64,000 nucleotides of DNA from JAJEAD01 sp964420925 (GCA_964420925.1 CAYQVB010000155.1:4208-68207), one strand, 5' to 3'. Counted from the stretch's first letter, positions 50,725 through 59,884 are shown. The notes: generated by a model from the letters alone, not told the origin. Translations and numbers: made by a program.

Positions 50725-51768
50725 TCAGTCGCCCCGGTGAGCGTAGGCGCGCTCGAGACGGCGGCGAAGATCGCGAACGAATCCGGGCGTGATCTCGGCG
50801 TCGTGGGCGATCGAATGCCAGAGCCCCGCCTCGCGCACGTAGCCGCGCATCGCTTCGAGTCCGGTCCGGAGCTGGTCCCAGGTGAGCCCCATCGCTTCGG
50901 GCCGCACGTCGAGTCCGATCGCGGCGATGGCATTCAGCATCTCGTCCGCGCGTTCTTCGTGCAGCATCGACCCGACCACCACGCCGAGCCCGACCGGCTG
51001 CCCGTGCAGGAACTTCCTGCCGGTCAGGTGCTCCAGCGTGTAGAAGAGGAAGTGATCCGTGCCCTCGATGTGGCGCGGACACCAGCCGGCGCCGTGAAAG
51101 GAGGTGCCCCACTTGAGGCCGTCCACCAGCACCCGGATCCCCTGGTCATCGAGCCTGCGGATGGCGTCGACGTTGTCGAGCACCGCTTCGACCTTGACGA
51201 GCGACTGGCGCGCGAGTGCCGGGTCGAATCGCCACTTCTCCTCGGCTTTGCCCCTCGACTCCGCGTAGCGCCAGTCGAGCACCCCGGTATGGAAGCACAG
51301 GATGTCGCCGATGCCCGACCAGTTGAGATGCGGGGGCGCCGCGCGCAGCACGTCGTAGTCGATGTACACCGCCTGCGGCACCGCCCAGCCCCGGTACACG
51401 ACCCGGCCCGCCTCCCGCACCCCGGAGCGCTGGCCGTAGACCGCATTGACGCTGAGCGCGGTCGGGGCCTGAAACAGCGGCAGGCGCCGCCGCCAGGCGA
51501 AGAACTTGGCGACATCGAGCGCCTGCCCGCCCCCGAGACCGACCACCGCCTGGATGTCGCCGAGCCCCGCCGCGTCGCGCTCCAGGTCGCCGCGGTCGAG
51601 GGAATCCGCGAAGTAAGTCCTGCACTCGGCGTCCTCGAAGTGGTGAGCGAACAGCGGCCACAGGTCAGGCATGGTGACGACGAGGAAGGGCGGATTCACG
51701 AAGTGCCGGAACTCGCTGTAAAGGCCGCGTCCGAAGACGGTGGGAAACCCGTAACGGAGATCGCTCAT
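50725..51768 (-). CDS. Iron-containing alcohol dehydrogenase/G1P dehydrogenase-like protein (paralogue A)
   Basis: A 347-residue protein of the Fe-ADH/dehydroquinate synthase-like/glycerol-1-phosphate dehydrogenase superfamily. The NAD-binding GLGGGQALDVAKFFAW is at about 95-110, and metal ligands fit the aspartate of GIGDI and the histidines of RHIEGTDH and LHGQPVG. It likely reduces or oxidises a polyol or sugar alcohol. It is 57 bases downstream of a closely related paralogue, so the pair are in tandem. It converges on the SMP-30 gene. Confidence 0.82.
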   Translation of the reverse strand: MSDLRYGFPTVFGRGLYSEFRHFVNPPFLVVTMPDLWPLFAHHFEDAECRTYFADSLDRGDLERDAAGLGDIQAVVGLGGGQALDVAKFFAWRRRLPLFQAPTALSVNAVYGQRSGVREAGRVVYRGWAVPQAVYIDYDVLRAAPPHLNWSGIGDILCFHTGVLDWRYAESRGKAEEKWRFDPALARQSLVKVEAVLDNVDAIRRLDDQGIRVLVDGLKWGTSFHGAGWCPRHIEGTDHFLFYTLEHLTGRKFLHGQPVGLGVVVGSMLHEERADEMLNAIAAIGLDVRPEAMGLTWDQLRTGLEAMRGYVREAGLWHSIAHDAEITPGFVRDLRRRLERAYAHRGD

Positions 51769-51825
51769 GGTCGCTTCAGTCCCTCATGGCGTTGCACGAA
51801 GCGCGAACATACTCCGTTTACGAGT

Positions 51826-52905
51826 TTACGAGTTTGCGCGGTGCGCGACCTGACCCTCCGACCAGGCGCCGTACTTCCCTTCGATGCGGCGGCGCAGGCG
51901 CTCGCAGAAGGCGGCATCAACTGGAAAATCGTGGGCAATCCCGTAGGGCAGCGATTCCTCCCGCACGAACTCGGCGAGCCCGTGCAGGGCCCTCGCGACA
52001 TTGTTCCAGGTCACTCCCATCGCTTGCGGCCGGACGTCGAGGTCGACGCGGTGCAGTGCGGTGAGCATTTCCTCGTCCCTCGCGCCGTGCATCAGGCACC
52101 CGGCGACGAGGCCCAGGCCCACCGCCTGCCCGTGGAGGAACTTTCGCCCGGTCGCGGCCTCCAGCGCGTAGAAGACGTAGTGCTCCACCCCCTCGATGTG
52201 CCGGGGATTCCAGCCCGCGCCGTGGTAGGAGGCGCCGCCCCAGCGCAGGCCCGACACCAGGAGGTCCACCCCCTTTGGAGTGAGGTCGCGCACGTCGTCG
52301 AGCGCCGTGAGCACGGCATCCGCCTTCGCGAGCGAAATTTGCGCCAGAGACTCGTCGTAGGGCCAGCGCGCCTCGCAGCGGCCCTGCCTGTCGGCATAGC
52401 GCCAGTCCATGACTCCGGTGATGAAGCAGAGCACATCGCCGATGCCCGCCCGGTTGATCATCGGGGGCGCGCTCTCGATGACCCCGTAGTCGATGTACAC
52501 GCTCTCCGGCACCGCGAAGCCGACGTAGCGGACCCTTCCGCTCTCCCGCACCCCGGCGCGATGGCCGAAGACCGCGTCGACGGAAAGCGAGGTGGGGTAC
52601 TGGAAGAGGGGGAGCCGGGTGCGCCAGGAGAAGTACTTGGCGCAGTCGATCGCCTGCCCGCCTCCCGCCCCGATGATCGACTCGAATCGGCGGACTCCCG
52701 GCAGCGCGGCCTCCAGGTCCTCTCGTTCCAGGGAGTGCACGAAGTACGCCTCGCAACCCGGCGGGAAGCGCTCTCGAAGCAGAGGCCAGAGGTCTTCCAT
52801 CGTCACCACGAGGAAGGGGGGATGCGCAAAGTTCACCGCCTCCGCCATCAGGTTGCGGCCGAACACCACGTCGAATTGCGGTATCTCCGCTTCCGAGTAG
52901 CTCAT
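51826..52905 (-). CDS. Iron-containing alcohol dehydrogenase/G1P dehydrogenase-like protein (paralogue B)
   Basis: A 359-residue protein that parallels paralogue A along its whole length (shared VVTMxDLWPL, GGGQAxDxAKxFxW, GIGDxLCFxTGVxDWRYA, GRKFLHGQxVGLG segments). The same metal-binding aspartate and histidines are present. The start has AAGGGATGA upstream. It is preceded by a decayed sugar-ABC permease on the same strand, so the two dehydrogenases probably once formed an operon with a polyol or sugar importer. The individual substrates are not known. Confidence 0.82.
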   Translation of the reverse strand: MSYSEAEIPQFDVVFGRNLMAEAVNFAHPPFLVVTMEDLWPLLRERFPPGCEAYFVHSLEREDLEAALPGVRRFESIIGAGGGQAIDCAKYFSWRTRLPLFQYPTSLSVDAVFGHRAGVRESGRVRYVGFAVPESVYIDYGVIESAPPMINRAGIGDVLCFITGVMDWRYADRQGRCEARWPYDESLAQISLAKADAVLTALDDVRDLTPKGVDLLVSGLRWGGASYHGAGWNPRHIEGVEHYVFYALEAATGRKFLHGQAVGLGLVAGCLMHGARDEEMLTALHRVDLDVRPQAMGVTWNNVARALHGLAEFVREESLPYGIAHDFPVDAAFCERLRRRIEGKYGAWSEGQVAHRANS

Positions 52906-52909
52906 GTCT

Positions 52910-53337
52910 TCATCCCTTCACCACCCCGAGGATCATGCCCTTGACGATGTGTTACTGCGACACCACCGCAAAGAGCAGCATCGGCACGATGGCCACGATC
53001 GAGGGGGCGCTCATTGCGCCCCAGTCGAGCGAGGTGTACCCGCGAAAGCTGGTGACCCCCACCGTCACGGGCTGGGCATTGTAAAAGGTGGGGCCGAGCG
53101 CGATGGCGAGCTCGTTCCATATCCAGATCGCGCTGAGGCCGGGAATCGCGCAGGGTACGTAGATGCGGGTGAGGATGCGCCAGCGTGTCCACATCCTTCG
53201 ATGAAGGCCGCCTCGTCGATTGCCGGGTCGATCTCGCGAAAGAACGAAGAAAGCGACCAGATCGAGAGCAGCGCGTGCACCTGATAGAGGAGGGCGAGGC
53301 CGACGTGGGCGTCGTACTGCAGGCTGATACCGCGCTC
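52910..53337 (-). pseudogene. Decayed C-terminal half of a sugar ABC transporter permease (MalG type)
   Basis: The minus strand reads as the C-terminal half of a MalG/UgpE-type permease: ALLSIWSLSSFFREIDPAIDEAAFIEG, then after a frameshift at about 53200 RWRILTRIYVPCAIPGLSAIWIWNE, followed by further membrane sequence. A TAA at about 52956 interrupts SQ...HIVKGMILGVVKG, the expected end. The N-terminal half is missing: the frame starts directly at the end of the M20 gene. So it carries a truncation, a frameshift and a nonsense codon. The binding protein, ATPase and partner permease are not present. Confidence 0.75.
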
Positions 53338-54508
53338 AGTGCGTGGGCAACAGCTCGCGGGCGAGCTCGACCCAGTAGGTGGCGCCGATCGGGAGGATGT
53401 CGTCGTTGAAGTCGTAGTGGGGGTTGTGAACCATGCAGCCTCCGTGCTCGCCCTCGCCGTTGCCGATCATGATGTAGTTGCCGGGGCGTTCCAGCAGCAT
53501 GAAGGCGAAGTCCTCCGAGCCCATGATGCGCCTGGCGGCCGCGTCCACATTCTCCGCCCCCACCACCTTGGCCGCCGCCCTGGCGGCGATCGCGGTCTCC
53601 TCTTCATGGTTGATGAGCGGCGGGTAGTTGCGCTCGTAGACGGCATCGGCGTCGATGCCGCGCGCTGCACATATTCCGCGGACGATGCGCTGCAATCCCT
53701 CGTCGAACTGGTCGCGCACCGACTGGGAGAAGGAGCGCACGGTGCCGGCGAACTCGACGCTGTCGGGGATGACGTTGATCGCGTCGCCGCCGTGGATGCG
53801 GCCCACCGTGAAGGTCGCCGCATGCTGGGCGTCGATCTCCTGGGCGACGAAGTCGTTCAACGCCTCGATGATCGCGCACGCGGCGTTGACGGGACTGCGG
53901 GCGAGGTGGGGCATCGCCCCGTGGCCGCCTACGCCCTTCACCTCGACCCGCACGGTGTCCGAGCTCGCCATGAAGGGGCCGGTGCGGGTGATGAAGTGCC
54001 CGACCGGCACGGTGGGGAAGTTGTGCATCCCCCACACCGTCTCGACCGGGAAGTGCTCGAAGAGGCCGTCCTCGATCATCGCCGCGGCGCCGCCCGCGCC
54101 CTCCTCCGCGGGCTGGAAGATGAAGTGGATGGTGCCGTCGAAGCCCCGGTGCGAGGCGAGGTACCGGGCCGCGCCCAGAAGCATCGCGGTGTGGCCGTCG
54201 TGCCCGCAGCCGTGCATCTTGCCGGAGTGCTGGGAGACGTGCTCGAAGGTGTTGCGCTCCTCCATCGCGAGCGCATCGAGATCCGCGCGCAGGCCCACCG
54301 CCCGGTTGCCGTGCCCGCACTTGAGAGTGCCGACCACCCCCGTCCTCCCGAGACCCCGCTTGATCGGGATCCCCCACGCGCTCAGCCGCTCGGCCACGAT
54401 GTCCGCGGTGCGGTGCTCCTCGTAGGCGAGCTCGGGATGGCGGTGGAGATCCCGGCGGATCCCGGTCATCTCGTCGCGGAAGGCAACGATTTCGTCAATC
54501 AGGTTCAT
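53336..54508 (-). CDS. M20 family amidohydrolase (aminoacylase/hippurate hydrolase type)
   Basis: A 390-residue M20/M40 peptidase of the amidohydrolase subgroup: RRDLHRHPELAYEE at the start, MHGCGHDGHTA with the metal-binding cysteine and histidines, QPAEEGAGG with the catalytic glutamate, a dimerisation domain, and a final MVHNPHYDFNDD with the last histidine ligand. It cleaves N-acyl amino acids or similar amides. The ATG at 54508 overlaps the stop of a HicB-type gene, so translation is coupled. Its stop nearly touches the permease relic. Confidence 0.88.
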   Translation of the reverse strand: MNLIDEIVAFRDEMTGIRRDLHRHPELAYEEHRTADIVAERLSAWGIPIKRGLGRTGVVGTLKCGHGNRAVGLRADLDALAMEERNTFEHVSQHSGKMHGCGHDGHTAMLLGAARYLASHRGFDGTIHFIFQPAEEGAGGAAAMIEDGLFEHFPVETVWGMHNFPTVPVGHFITRTGPFMASSDTVRVEVKGVGGHGAMPHLARSPVNAACAIIEALNDFVAQEIDAQHAATFTVGRIHGGDAINVIPDSVEFAGTVRSFSQSVRDQFDEGLQRIVRGICAARGIDADAVYERNYPPLINHEEETAIAARAAAKVVGAENVDAAARRIMGSEDFAFMLLERPGNYIMIGNGEGEHGGCMVHNPHYDFNDDILPIGATYWVELARELLPTH

Positions 54509-54675
54509 GGAGGCAGCTCCTCGAGCGCTTCTCGAAGCACTTCCGACAGTGTTTCGAGCAGTTCTTCCCGCGTACGTTCCTGGGCGTTCACCCCCGGAAC
54601 CTCCGCGATCCATCCGATCCACCAACCCTCGTCCTGCGAGATGATCGCGGTCCAGGAGGGATGGTCCATCTTCAT
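54505..54675 (-). CDS. HicB-like protein without a HicA partner
   Basis: A 56-residue HicB-type domain: the partially degraded RNase H-like fold with WTAIISQDEGWWIGWIAEVPG and the NAQERTREELLETL helix. HicB normally neutralises the HicA mRNA interferase. No hicA is next to it: downstream is the M20 gene (4-base overlap) and upstream the Uma2 gene. The ATG at 54675 has GGGGGACAA before it. Such solitary HicB domains may be orphan regulators or act as small accessory proteins. Confidence 0.75.
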   Translation of the reverse strand: MKMDHPSWTAIISQDEGWWIGWIAEVPGVNAQERTREELLETLSEVLREALEELPP

Positions 54676-54719
54676 TTGTCCCCCATTTCGACCTGGATAG
54701 TCCAGCCCGAAGCTCGGGA

Positions 54720-55781
54720 TCAGAGCTCCGGGCCTTCCCGTGGGGACACATCGCGCAGGCGCCGCCGGAAGTCCGCCTCGTCGCGGCACGCGGTCGCCGC
54801 AGCCATCGAATTCTCGAGCGGCAGGCTCGCGAGCAGCTCGCGCTCCTGCGCAAAGCGCGAGGCCGACCCGATGCCCCTTGCACCGAGCACCGCGAGCACC
54901 GCTTCCACGTGCCCGGCCGCACGTCCCTCTTCGTGTCCCTCCCTGCGACCCTTCTCATATCCTTCCCCGCGGCCCTCCCTGCGGCCTCTGATGTGACCCC
55001 GCGCTTCCGCCTCCCGGCTGATCGAGCGGGTGAAGGGGTCGTCCTCCGGCCGCGTACCCTCGCGCGCGCCCATCGCCCGGGCCACCCGCTCCAGGGCCCG
55101 TCTCGCCTCCACCGACGGCGGATCCTCGGTCAGCACGCGGTGGATCTCCTCCGAACGCCACCCCGGAAAGGCCCTGCTCGACCCTTCCTCGCGATATCCC
55201 CCGCCCCGGCGCACGTGGATCGCGAGCCCCGGCGCGCGACGCGACGCCTCCCACGGCACCAGCACCCAGATCTCCGGAAAGCCGCTCTCCTCATAGATCC
55301 CGAGCTTGCGACGGCGCACGTCCGTGCTGTGGTCCACCTCCAGCACCACATCGGGCAGCGGGTCCGTATCCACGTCGATCGCCCGTCCCTCCAGGCGCAC
55401 TTGCTCGGGGTGCAGGTACAGCACCTCGTCGGCCTGCATCAGCCAGCGCAGCCGACCCACTGCGTCGCGCCGCACCAGGTCCGCCGAGCCGAAGGACACG
55501 ATCCGCGCGCCGCGCAGCGCCGCTACCCGCGTGGCCATCTCCACCAAGCGCCGGGACGGCCCCTCGTGCTGGGGGGACGTGGGCTCGCTGACCTTCCATG
55601 CCGTCTCGCTCAGCCCGTCCCAAAACTCGATGCGCTCCTCGTAGCTCTCCACCTGTGCCGCCGACAAGTGAAAGGACTCGCACCCCGGAAAATCCTCGTA
55701 CCGGTAGCGTCCCTCCCGAGCGCGCTGCGGCGCATCGTCGCGCCGATATGCGGAAACCCCGGGCGAAAGCGACTTGACCAT
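54720..55781 (-). CDS. Uma2 family protein with a Gly/Arg/Glu-rich repeat tail
   Basis: A 353-residue protein with a central Uma2/DUF820 nuclease-fold region (ADEVLYLHPEQVRLEG, DVVLEVDHSTDVRRRK, FPEIWVLVPW at about 120-180). At about 265-295 it has short glycine-arginine-glutamate repeats (GRREGRGEGYEKGRREGHEE), as in some cyanobacterial-type Rpn/Uma2 proteins, followed by a helical C-terminus. The start at 55781 has AGGGAGG directly upstream; an ATG six codons earlier is less likely. Its nuclease activity is unproven. It is the second Uma2 gene in the window. Confidence 0.77.
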   Translation of the reverse strand: MVKSLSPGVSAYRRDDAPQRAREGRYRYEDFPGCESFHLSAAQVESYEERIEFWDGLSETAWKVSEPTSPQHEGPSRRLVEMATRVAALRGARIVSFGSADLVRRDAVGRLRWLMQADEVLYLHPEQVRLEGRAIDVDTDPLPDVVLEVDHSTDVRRRKLGIYEESGFPEIWVLVPWEASRRAPGLAIHVRRGGGYREEGSSRAFPGWRSEEIHRVLTEDPPSVEARRALERVARAMGAREGTRPEDDPFTRSISREAEARGHIRGRREGRGEGYEKGRREGHEEGRAAGHVEAVLAVLGARGIGSASRFAQERELLASLPLENSMAAATACRDEADFRRRLRDVSPREGPEL

Positions 55782-55862
55782 CTGCGCCTCCCTGTACATC
55801 CATGTCGCAGGCCGGCACGCATTGTCTCAGAGGACCCCCGCCCTGGAAAGCGCCGGGCGAGT

Positions 55863-56117
55863 GCCGCACTGCGATGCGCAGCTGACATTCACCGCCATGG
55901 AGATGCGCTTCCTCACCGACTATGCCGCCGACGCCGCACTGCCCGCATCCGGTGACCTAGCCGGCGCGGTGCTCGTGGTGGCTCTGCTCGGCGGCTACCG
56001 CAAGCATGACCCCCGCCCGGCCACCAGATCATGTGGCGAGGATACGAGCGCATGGGCGCCGCGACGCTGGGCTACCAGATTGCCCTCAGGCACTTCGGTG
56101 CAGCGGACTCGCCATAG
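55863..56117 (+). pseudogene. C-terminal relic of an IS4-family transposase
   Basis: The plus strand reads EMRFLTDYAADAALP and VALLGGYRKHD, then after a frameshift at about 56010 PPPGHQIMWRGYERMGAATLGYQIAL and a stop at 56115-56117. This is the typical end of IS4-family (Tn5-like) DDE transposases, where LxxLGGY and PPPG...WRG are conserved. The N-terminal catalytic part is missing and the frame is broken, so it is inactive. Confidence 0.65.
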
Positions 56118-56690
56118 CGTCAACAACGACACTCCATGGCATCGAGCCCTCTCCGCAATCGCTCCGGCAACGACATCCGCTCCGCGGAAAAGTCGACACC
56201 ACGCTGATCGGGGAGCGAGATCATCGTTGCGTTGGGCCTGACCATCGCGCCCTCTTCATATCCCCTGCACCGGCATCGCGGCCGAATGCGTTGCGCCACT
56301 GCATCTTGGGCAGTATCGTCTCCGATGCCATCGGTCGACAGCCGCGGCAGCACATTCCGCGAGTACGAGCGTGTCGCCTCGACCACTTCGGCAAAGTCCT
56401 CGAAATCCTTTGTCCAGCCTCACTTATGGGGACAGCGCAGACCTAGCCCCGAGGCGCCTGCGAGCCCAGAGCTTCGCCGTCCACCGAGGCCGGCCAGCAC
56501 GCTCCAGCTGGGGCGACCGAAGGGGTCATTGGGCGTCTCTTGCCTCGACGACAGGGAGGACGGAATCCGTCACTTCCTTAGGAGGGTGTCAGCAATTGAA
56601 TTTCCAGGTTACGGAGGTCGCTACATCGAACCGATGCTCCATAGCGGCTGGAACTACCAAATGCGCCCGCGATGAAGTTGGAAACTTTAA
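56118..56690. other. Non-coding stretch between transposase and recombinase relics
   Basis: No intact gene is visible. On the minus strand (about 56280-56360) one frame contains RWHRRRYCPRCSGAT, which resembles the zinc-ribbon region of NudC-type NADH pyrophosphatases, but the flanking sequence is in different frames and I cannot confirm it. The stretch looks like decayed DNA of an accessory region. Confidence 0.3.
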
Positions 56691-56706
56691 TAGGATCAGT
56701 GTCCTT

Positions 56707-56808
56707 AAGCTGGACGTGTCGAAGAGCTCCATCGCCAAGATCACCGGCGTCACCCGCTCGACACTCTACCACTTCATCGCCACCCAGGGGCTCAAGGCCG
56801 GTCCGTAG
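56707..56808 (+). pseudogene. C-terminal helix-turn-helix relic of a serine recombinase (resolvase/invertase)
   Basis: The last 33 codons of a plus-strand frame read KLDVSKSSIAKITGVTRSTLYHFI and end after a short tail. This is the DNA-binding helix-turn-helix found at the end of Hin/resolvase-type serine recombinases. The catalytic domain is absent upstream. It is a fragment of a former recombinase gene. Confidence 0.55.
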
Positions 56809-56883
56809 GGGTATGTCCGCTCGAACTCGGCTCGTACCCTGAGAAGCGTTTCGACCGCAGCGCTGCGTGAAAGGAACGAAAGT

Positions 56884-57600
56884 ATGACTATCTCTGAGAT
56901 CGTTCAGCGGAACGACACAACACCAGGACGCATCTTCGATTCGACCGTGATCGTGCTCATCCTCGTGTCGGTCGCCACCGTATCCATCGACACGCTGCCG
57001 AACCTGTCGCCCAGCCTGCGGGCAGCCCTCTCCTGGTCCGAAGTGATCATCGTAGGGCTCTTCACAATCGAGTACGGGCTCCGGATTGGAACCGCCCCGA
57101 GAAAGCTCCGGTACGCGCTCAGCTTCCACGGCGTCGTGGACTTGGCAGCCATTCTCCCCTTCTATCTCACGCTGGGCGGCGTTGACCTGCGTGCCCTGCG
57201 CGTACTGCAGCTATTCCGCATCGTGCGAGTCCTCAAGTTGAGCCGGTACAGCAAGGCGATGGCCAGGTTCGGGAGGGCAATGGCCCTCGCGAAGGAGGAG
57301 ATCGTGCTCTTCGCCGGCGTCGCCGCCGCGCTGCTCTACCTGTCGGCGGCCGGTATCTGGTACTTCGAGCACGAGGCACAGCCCGAGGCCTTCGCGAGTA
57401 TCATGCACAGCCTCTGGTGGGCAACCGCCACCCTCACGACGGTGGGCTACGGCGACGTGTATCCAGTCACCGTCGGCGGTAAACTCTTCACGTTCGTCAT
57501 CCTCATGTGCGGGCTCGGAATTGTCGCGGTGCCCGCCGGGCTCGTTGCCGCAGCGTTGTCACAAGTCCGCCAAGAAAACAACGAAGCCGAGCCACAATAG
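56884..57600 (+). CDS. Voltage-gated potassium channel
   Basis: A 238-residue six-segment channel. The voltage sensor S4 has regularly spaced arginines (RALRVLQLFRIVRVLKLSRY, about 101-120), and the pore loop carries the potassium selectivity filter TTVGYGD (about 183-189). Membrane segments S1-S6 are visible and the C-terminus is short, so there is no regulator domain. AAAGGAACG lies before the ATG. It would mediate voltage-dependent potassium flux. It stands between recombinase relics and the TerB/ATPase/helicase operon, in the opposite direction to the latter. Confidence 0.87.
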   Translation: MTISEIVQRNDTTPGRIFDSTVIVLILVSVATVSIDTLPNLSPSLRAALSWSEVIIVGLFTIEYGLRIGTAPRKLRYALSFHGVVDLAAILPFYLTLGGVDLRALRVLQLFRIVRVLKLSRYSKAMARFGRAMALAKEEIVLFAGVAAALLYLSAAGIWYFEHEAQPEAFASIMHSLWWATATLTTVGYGDVYPVTVGGKLFTFVILMCGLGIVAVPAGLVAAALSQVRQENNEAEPQ

Positions 57601-57655
57601 AGCGTTTGATCGGCCTCGTAAGGGCGCATTTCTCCACGAATTCGGTTCGTAGCCT

Positions 57656-59884
57656 CTACACAGCGACGTGCAAGGTACGAGCAAGCTGTGGCAGAGCCTC
57701 GAAATTGACCCTGCTGCTGACTGCATCGGCCACAAGGAGCGCCGGATCCAGGTACGGGTGAAACTTCTCCACCACGAGATTTTTCCCGTCTACCAGAGAC
57801 TCTTCCAGAGCTGCCGGCTGCGAAGCGGCGATGGCCTCCAACGCCCCTTCGACCGAGGCACGCTCGCTGTCGTGTCGGACACACAGAAATCCGTCATTCA
57901 CATCGACCCCGTACCCCTTGGCTCGCAACACCAGCGCCAAAGTCCAAGTCTTGATGGAGCCCGATGATGTCGCGATCAACCAATTGCGCACGCCGATCTC
58001 GCAGACGGGCTTCCGACTGAGATCCAGCAGTTGAAACTCGCGACGCGCGTGCTCCAGGATAGAGCCCGCAGCGCCGTCGAGATATGCTGGAACGGCCGTT
58101 CCTGCGAGCATGTACATCATCTTCTCCACCACCCGGTCGTGGACGACGCCCCCAGCGCCGCCAAAGAGCGGCGGGCGCCCCGTACGGTCAGCGGTAACCT
58201 CGATCAGTTTCTCGTCTTCGTGAATGCTGAGGATGCGCCAGCGGCGACCGGCGAAAATGATGGTCATGCCCACCGTCAGGATCATGACCACCGGAAGGGT
58301 TCCCAGCTGTTTGCGGTCGGCAACTATCCGATACTCTTCCGGCGTCTGGAACACCGCATAGAAGCGGTAGTGTTCCACCAGTTGTTCGCCACGACGTCCG
58401 AGCAGCAGCGTACCATCGGAATTCTGCTCGACCAGTGCGACGCTTTCGCTGCCGAGTTGCCGCAGCAGGCTGACGAATATCCTTCTGGTAACTCGGCGAA
58501 ACGGCCCTTGCTCGCACAGGACACGATAGAGCCGATCGGCCCTCGCCCCGTTGCGCTCGGCGATTGTGGACAGCACCTGGTGGGTCAGCGTTGAAAGGTG
58601 CAGAGCCTGCGGAGCGGGGGGTTCGCACCAGTTCTCTATCAGCAGCTCGACCATCGCGATCGAGCGGAGCAACCCGAGATGCAGGCGATCCAATGGGTGT
58701 GCCTCAGCGTCGGAGTCGCTCTCGATGGCATACATGCGCAGCACGGCCGGCTGGTTGGCACGCCTCCCCGACCGGCCTAGTCGCTGGCGCAACGACGCCA
58801 CCGAAAACGGCGGGCCAATTTGCGCGACGCACGCGATATCGCCGATGTCGATGCCGAGCTCCAGTGTCGATGTGCAGACGGCCGTAGTGGCCTGATCGGC
58901 CTTGAGGCGGCGTTCGAGATCGTGCCGATGGTCTCGCGACAGGCTAGCGTGATGCGGAAAGAACTCCAGCGGCACTCGCTCTCGTTCCGAAATCCTGCGC
59001 AGCGTGTCCGCATACCATTCGACCGACCCACGCGATCCCGCAAAGATCAGGTTGCTCTTTCCGCGGAGCCTGGAGAACAGGTGCTTAGCGACCGCTCGCT
59101 CGGCCGCCATGCCATCTGTTTCCTCTTCGGCGTCCTCTCCGCGATCCCCCTCGCGAAGGTAACCACGGATCTGAACCCGCAACTCCTGTGGATCCGAGCG
59201 GCTCTTCAGCAACACCACGTTCTCGGGCGCTTCCGGACGCAGGTATCCCCTTACCAGGTCCATGGCCCCCAAGGTCGCGGACAGCCCCACCCGTCGAATC
59301 CTCCGACCGAGCGCCACCTCGAGACGGGTCAGCAGCGAACGTAATTGGATGCCACGCTCGTTGTCGAGAAGCGCGTGCAGCTCGTCAATAACGACCGCCC
59401 GCGTGCCGGCGAACAGCTTCGGAATCTCGAGCCCACGCAGCACGAAGAGCGCCTCGAGCGACTCCGGGGTGATGAGCAACACGCCGCACGGGCTCTTGCG
59501 CGCACGCGCCTTCACCCCCTGCGAAATGTCGCCATGCCAAGGGAACACGGGCAACTCGGCACGATCACACAGATCCCCTAGACGATCGAACTGGTCGTTG
59601 ATGAGAGCGCGCAGCGGACCCACATAGAGAAGGTCGAAACCGCCGTCGCCGGGTCTGTCCAGGACTTGGGAGATGAGCGGAAGAAACGCGGCTTCGGTCT
59701 TCCCACCGGCCGTTGCCGCAGCAATGATCACATCGTCTTCGCCGTTCACCAGCAGCGGAATAGCGCGCTCCTGGATGTCGCGCAGGCTCTGCCAGCCCTT
59801 GTTCCAGATCCACCGGCGAACGGGTTCCGCCAGCAGGTCGAAGCCCCTTGACGGCTCAGAGCTTGAAGGATGTGAGTCCATCAT
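57656..59884 (-). CDS. Lhr-like DEAD/DEAH-box helicase
   Basis: A 742-residue superfamily 2 helicase with an Lhr-like core: Walker A AATAGGKTE, motif II VVIDELHALL, motif III GLSATLG, motif V TLELGIDIGD and motif VI RQRLGRSGRRA. A long C-terminal part follows the core. The start is probably the ATG at 59884 or the next one at 59881, inside the end of the ATPase gene, so the genes overlap by 29 bases and are translationally coupled. It is the third gene of the TerB/ATPase/helicase operon and likely acts on DNA or on DNA-bound complexes. Confidence 0.82.
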   Translation of the reverse strand: MMDSHPSSSEPSRGFDLLAEPVRRWIWNKGWQSLRDIQERAIPLLVNGEDDVIIAAATAGGKTEAAFLPLISQVLDRPGDGGFDLLYVGPLRALINDQFDRLGDLCDRAELPVFPWHGDISQGVKARARKSPCGVLLITPESLEALFVLRGLEIPKLFAGTRAVVIDELHALLDNERGIQLRSLLTRLEVALGRRIRRVGLSATLGAMDLVRGYLRPEAPENVVLLKSRSDPQELRVQIRGYLREGDRGEDAEEETDGMAAERAVAKHLFSRLRGKSNLIFAGSRGSVEWYADTLRRISERERVPLEFFPHHASLSRDHRHDLERRLKADQATTAVCTSTLELGIDIGDIACVAQIGPPFSVASLRQRLGRSGRRANQPAVLRMYAIESDSDAEAHPLDRLHLGLLRSIAMVELLIENWCEPPAPQALHLSTLTHQVLSTIAERNGARADRLYRVLCEQGPFRRVTRRIFVSLLRQLGSESVALVEQNSDGTLLLGRRGEQLVEHYRFYAVFQTPEEYRIVADRKQLGTLPVVMILTVGMTIIFAGRRWRILSIHEDEKLIEVTADRTGRPPLFGGAGGVVHDRVVEKMMYMLAGTAVPAYLDGAAGSILEHARREFQLLDLSRKPVCEIGVRNWLIATSSGSIKTWTLALVLRAKGYGVDVNDGFLCVRHDSERASVEGALEAIAASQPAALEESLVDGKNLVVEKFHPYLDPALLVADAVSSRVNFEALPQLARTLHVAV

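Noticed and set aside
56280..56360. Zinc-ribbon-like RWHRRRYCPRCSGAT on the minus strand suggesting a NudC pseudogene
   Set aside because: Only a short segment matches and the expected NUDIX box is not found in any frame nearby.
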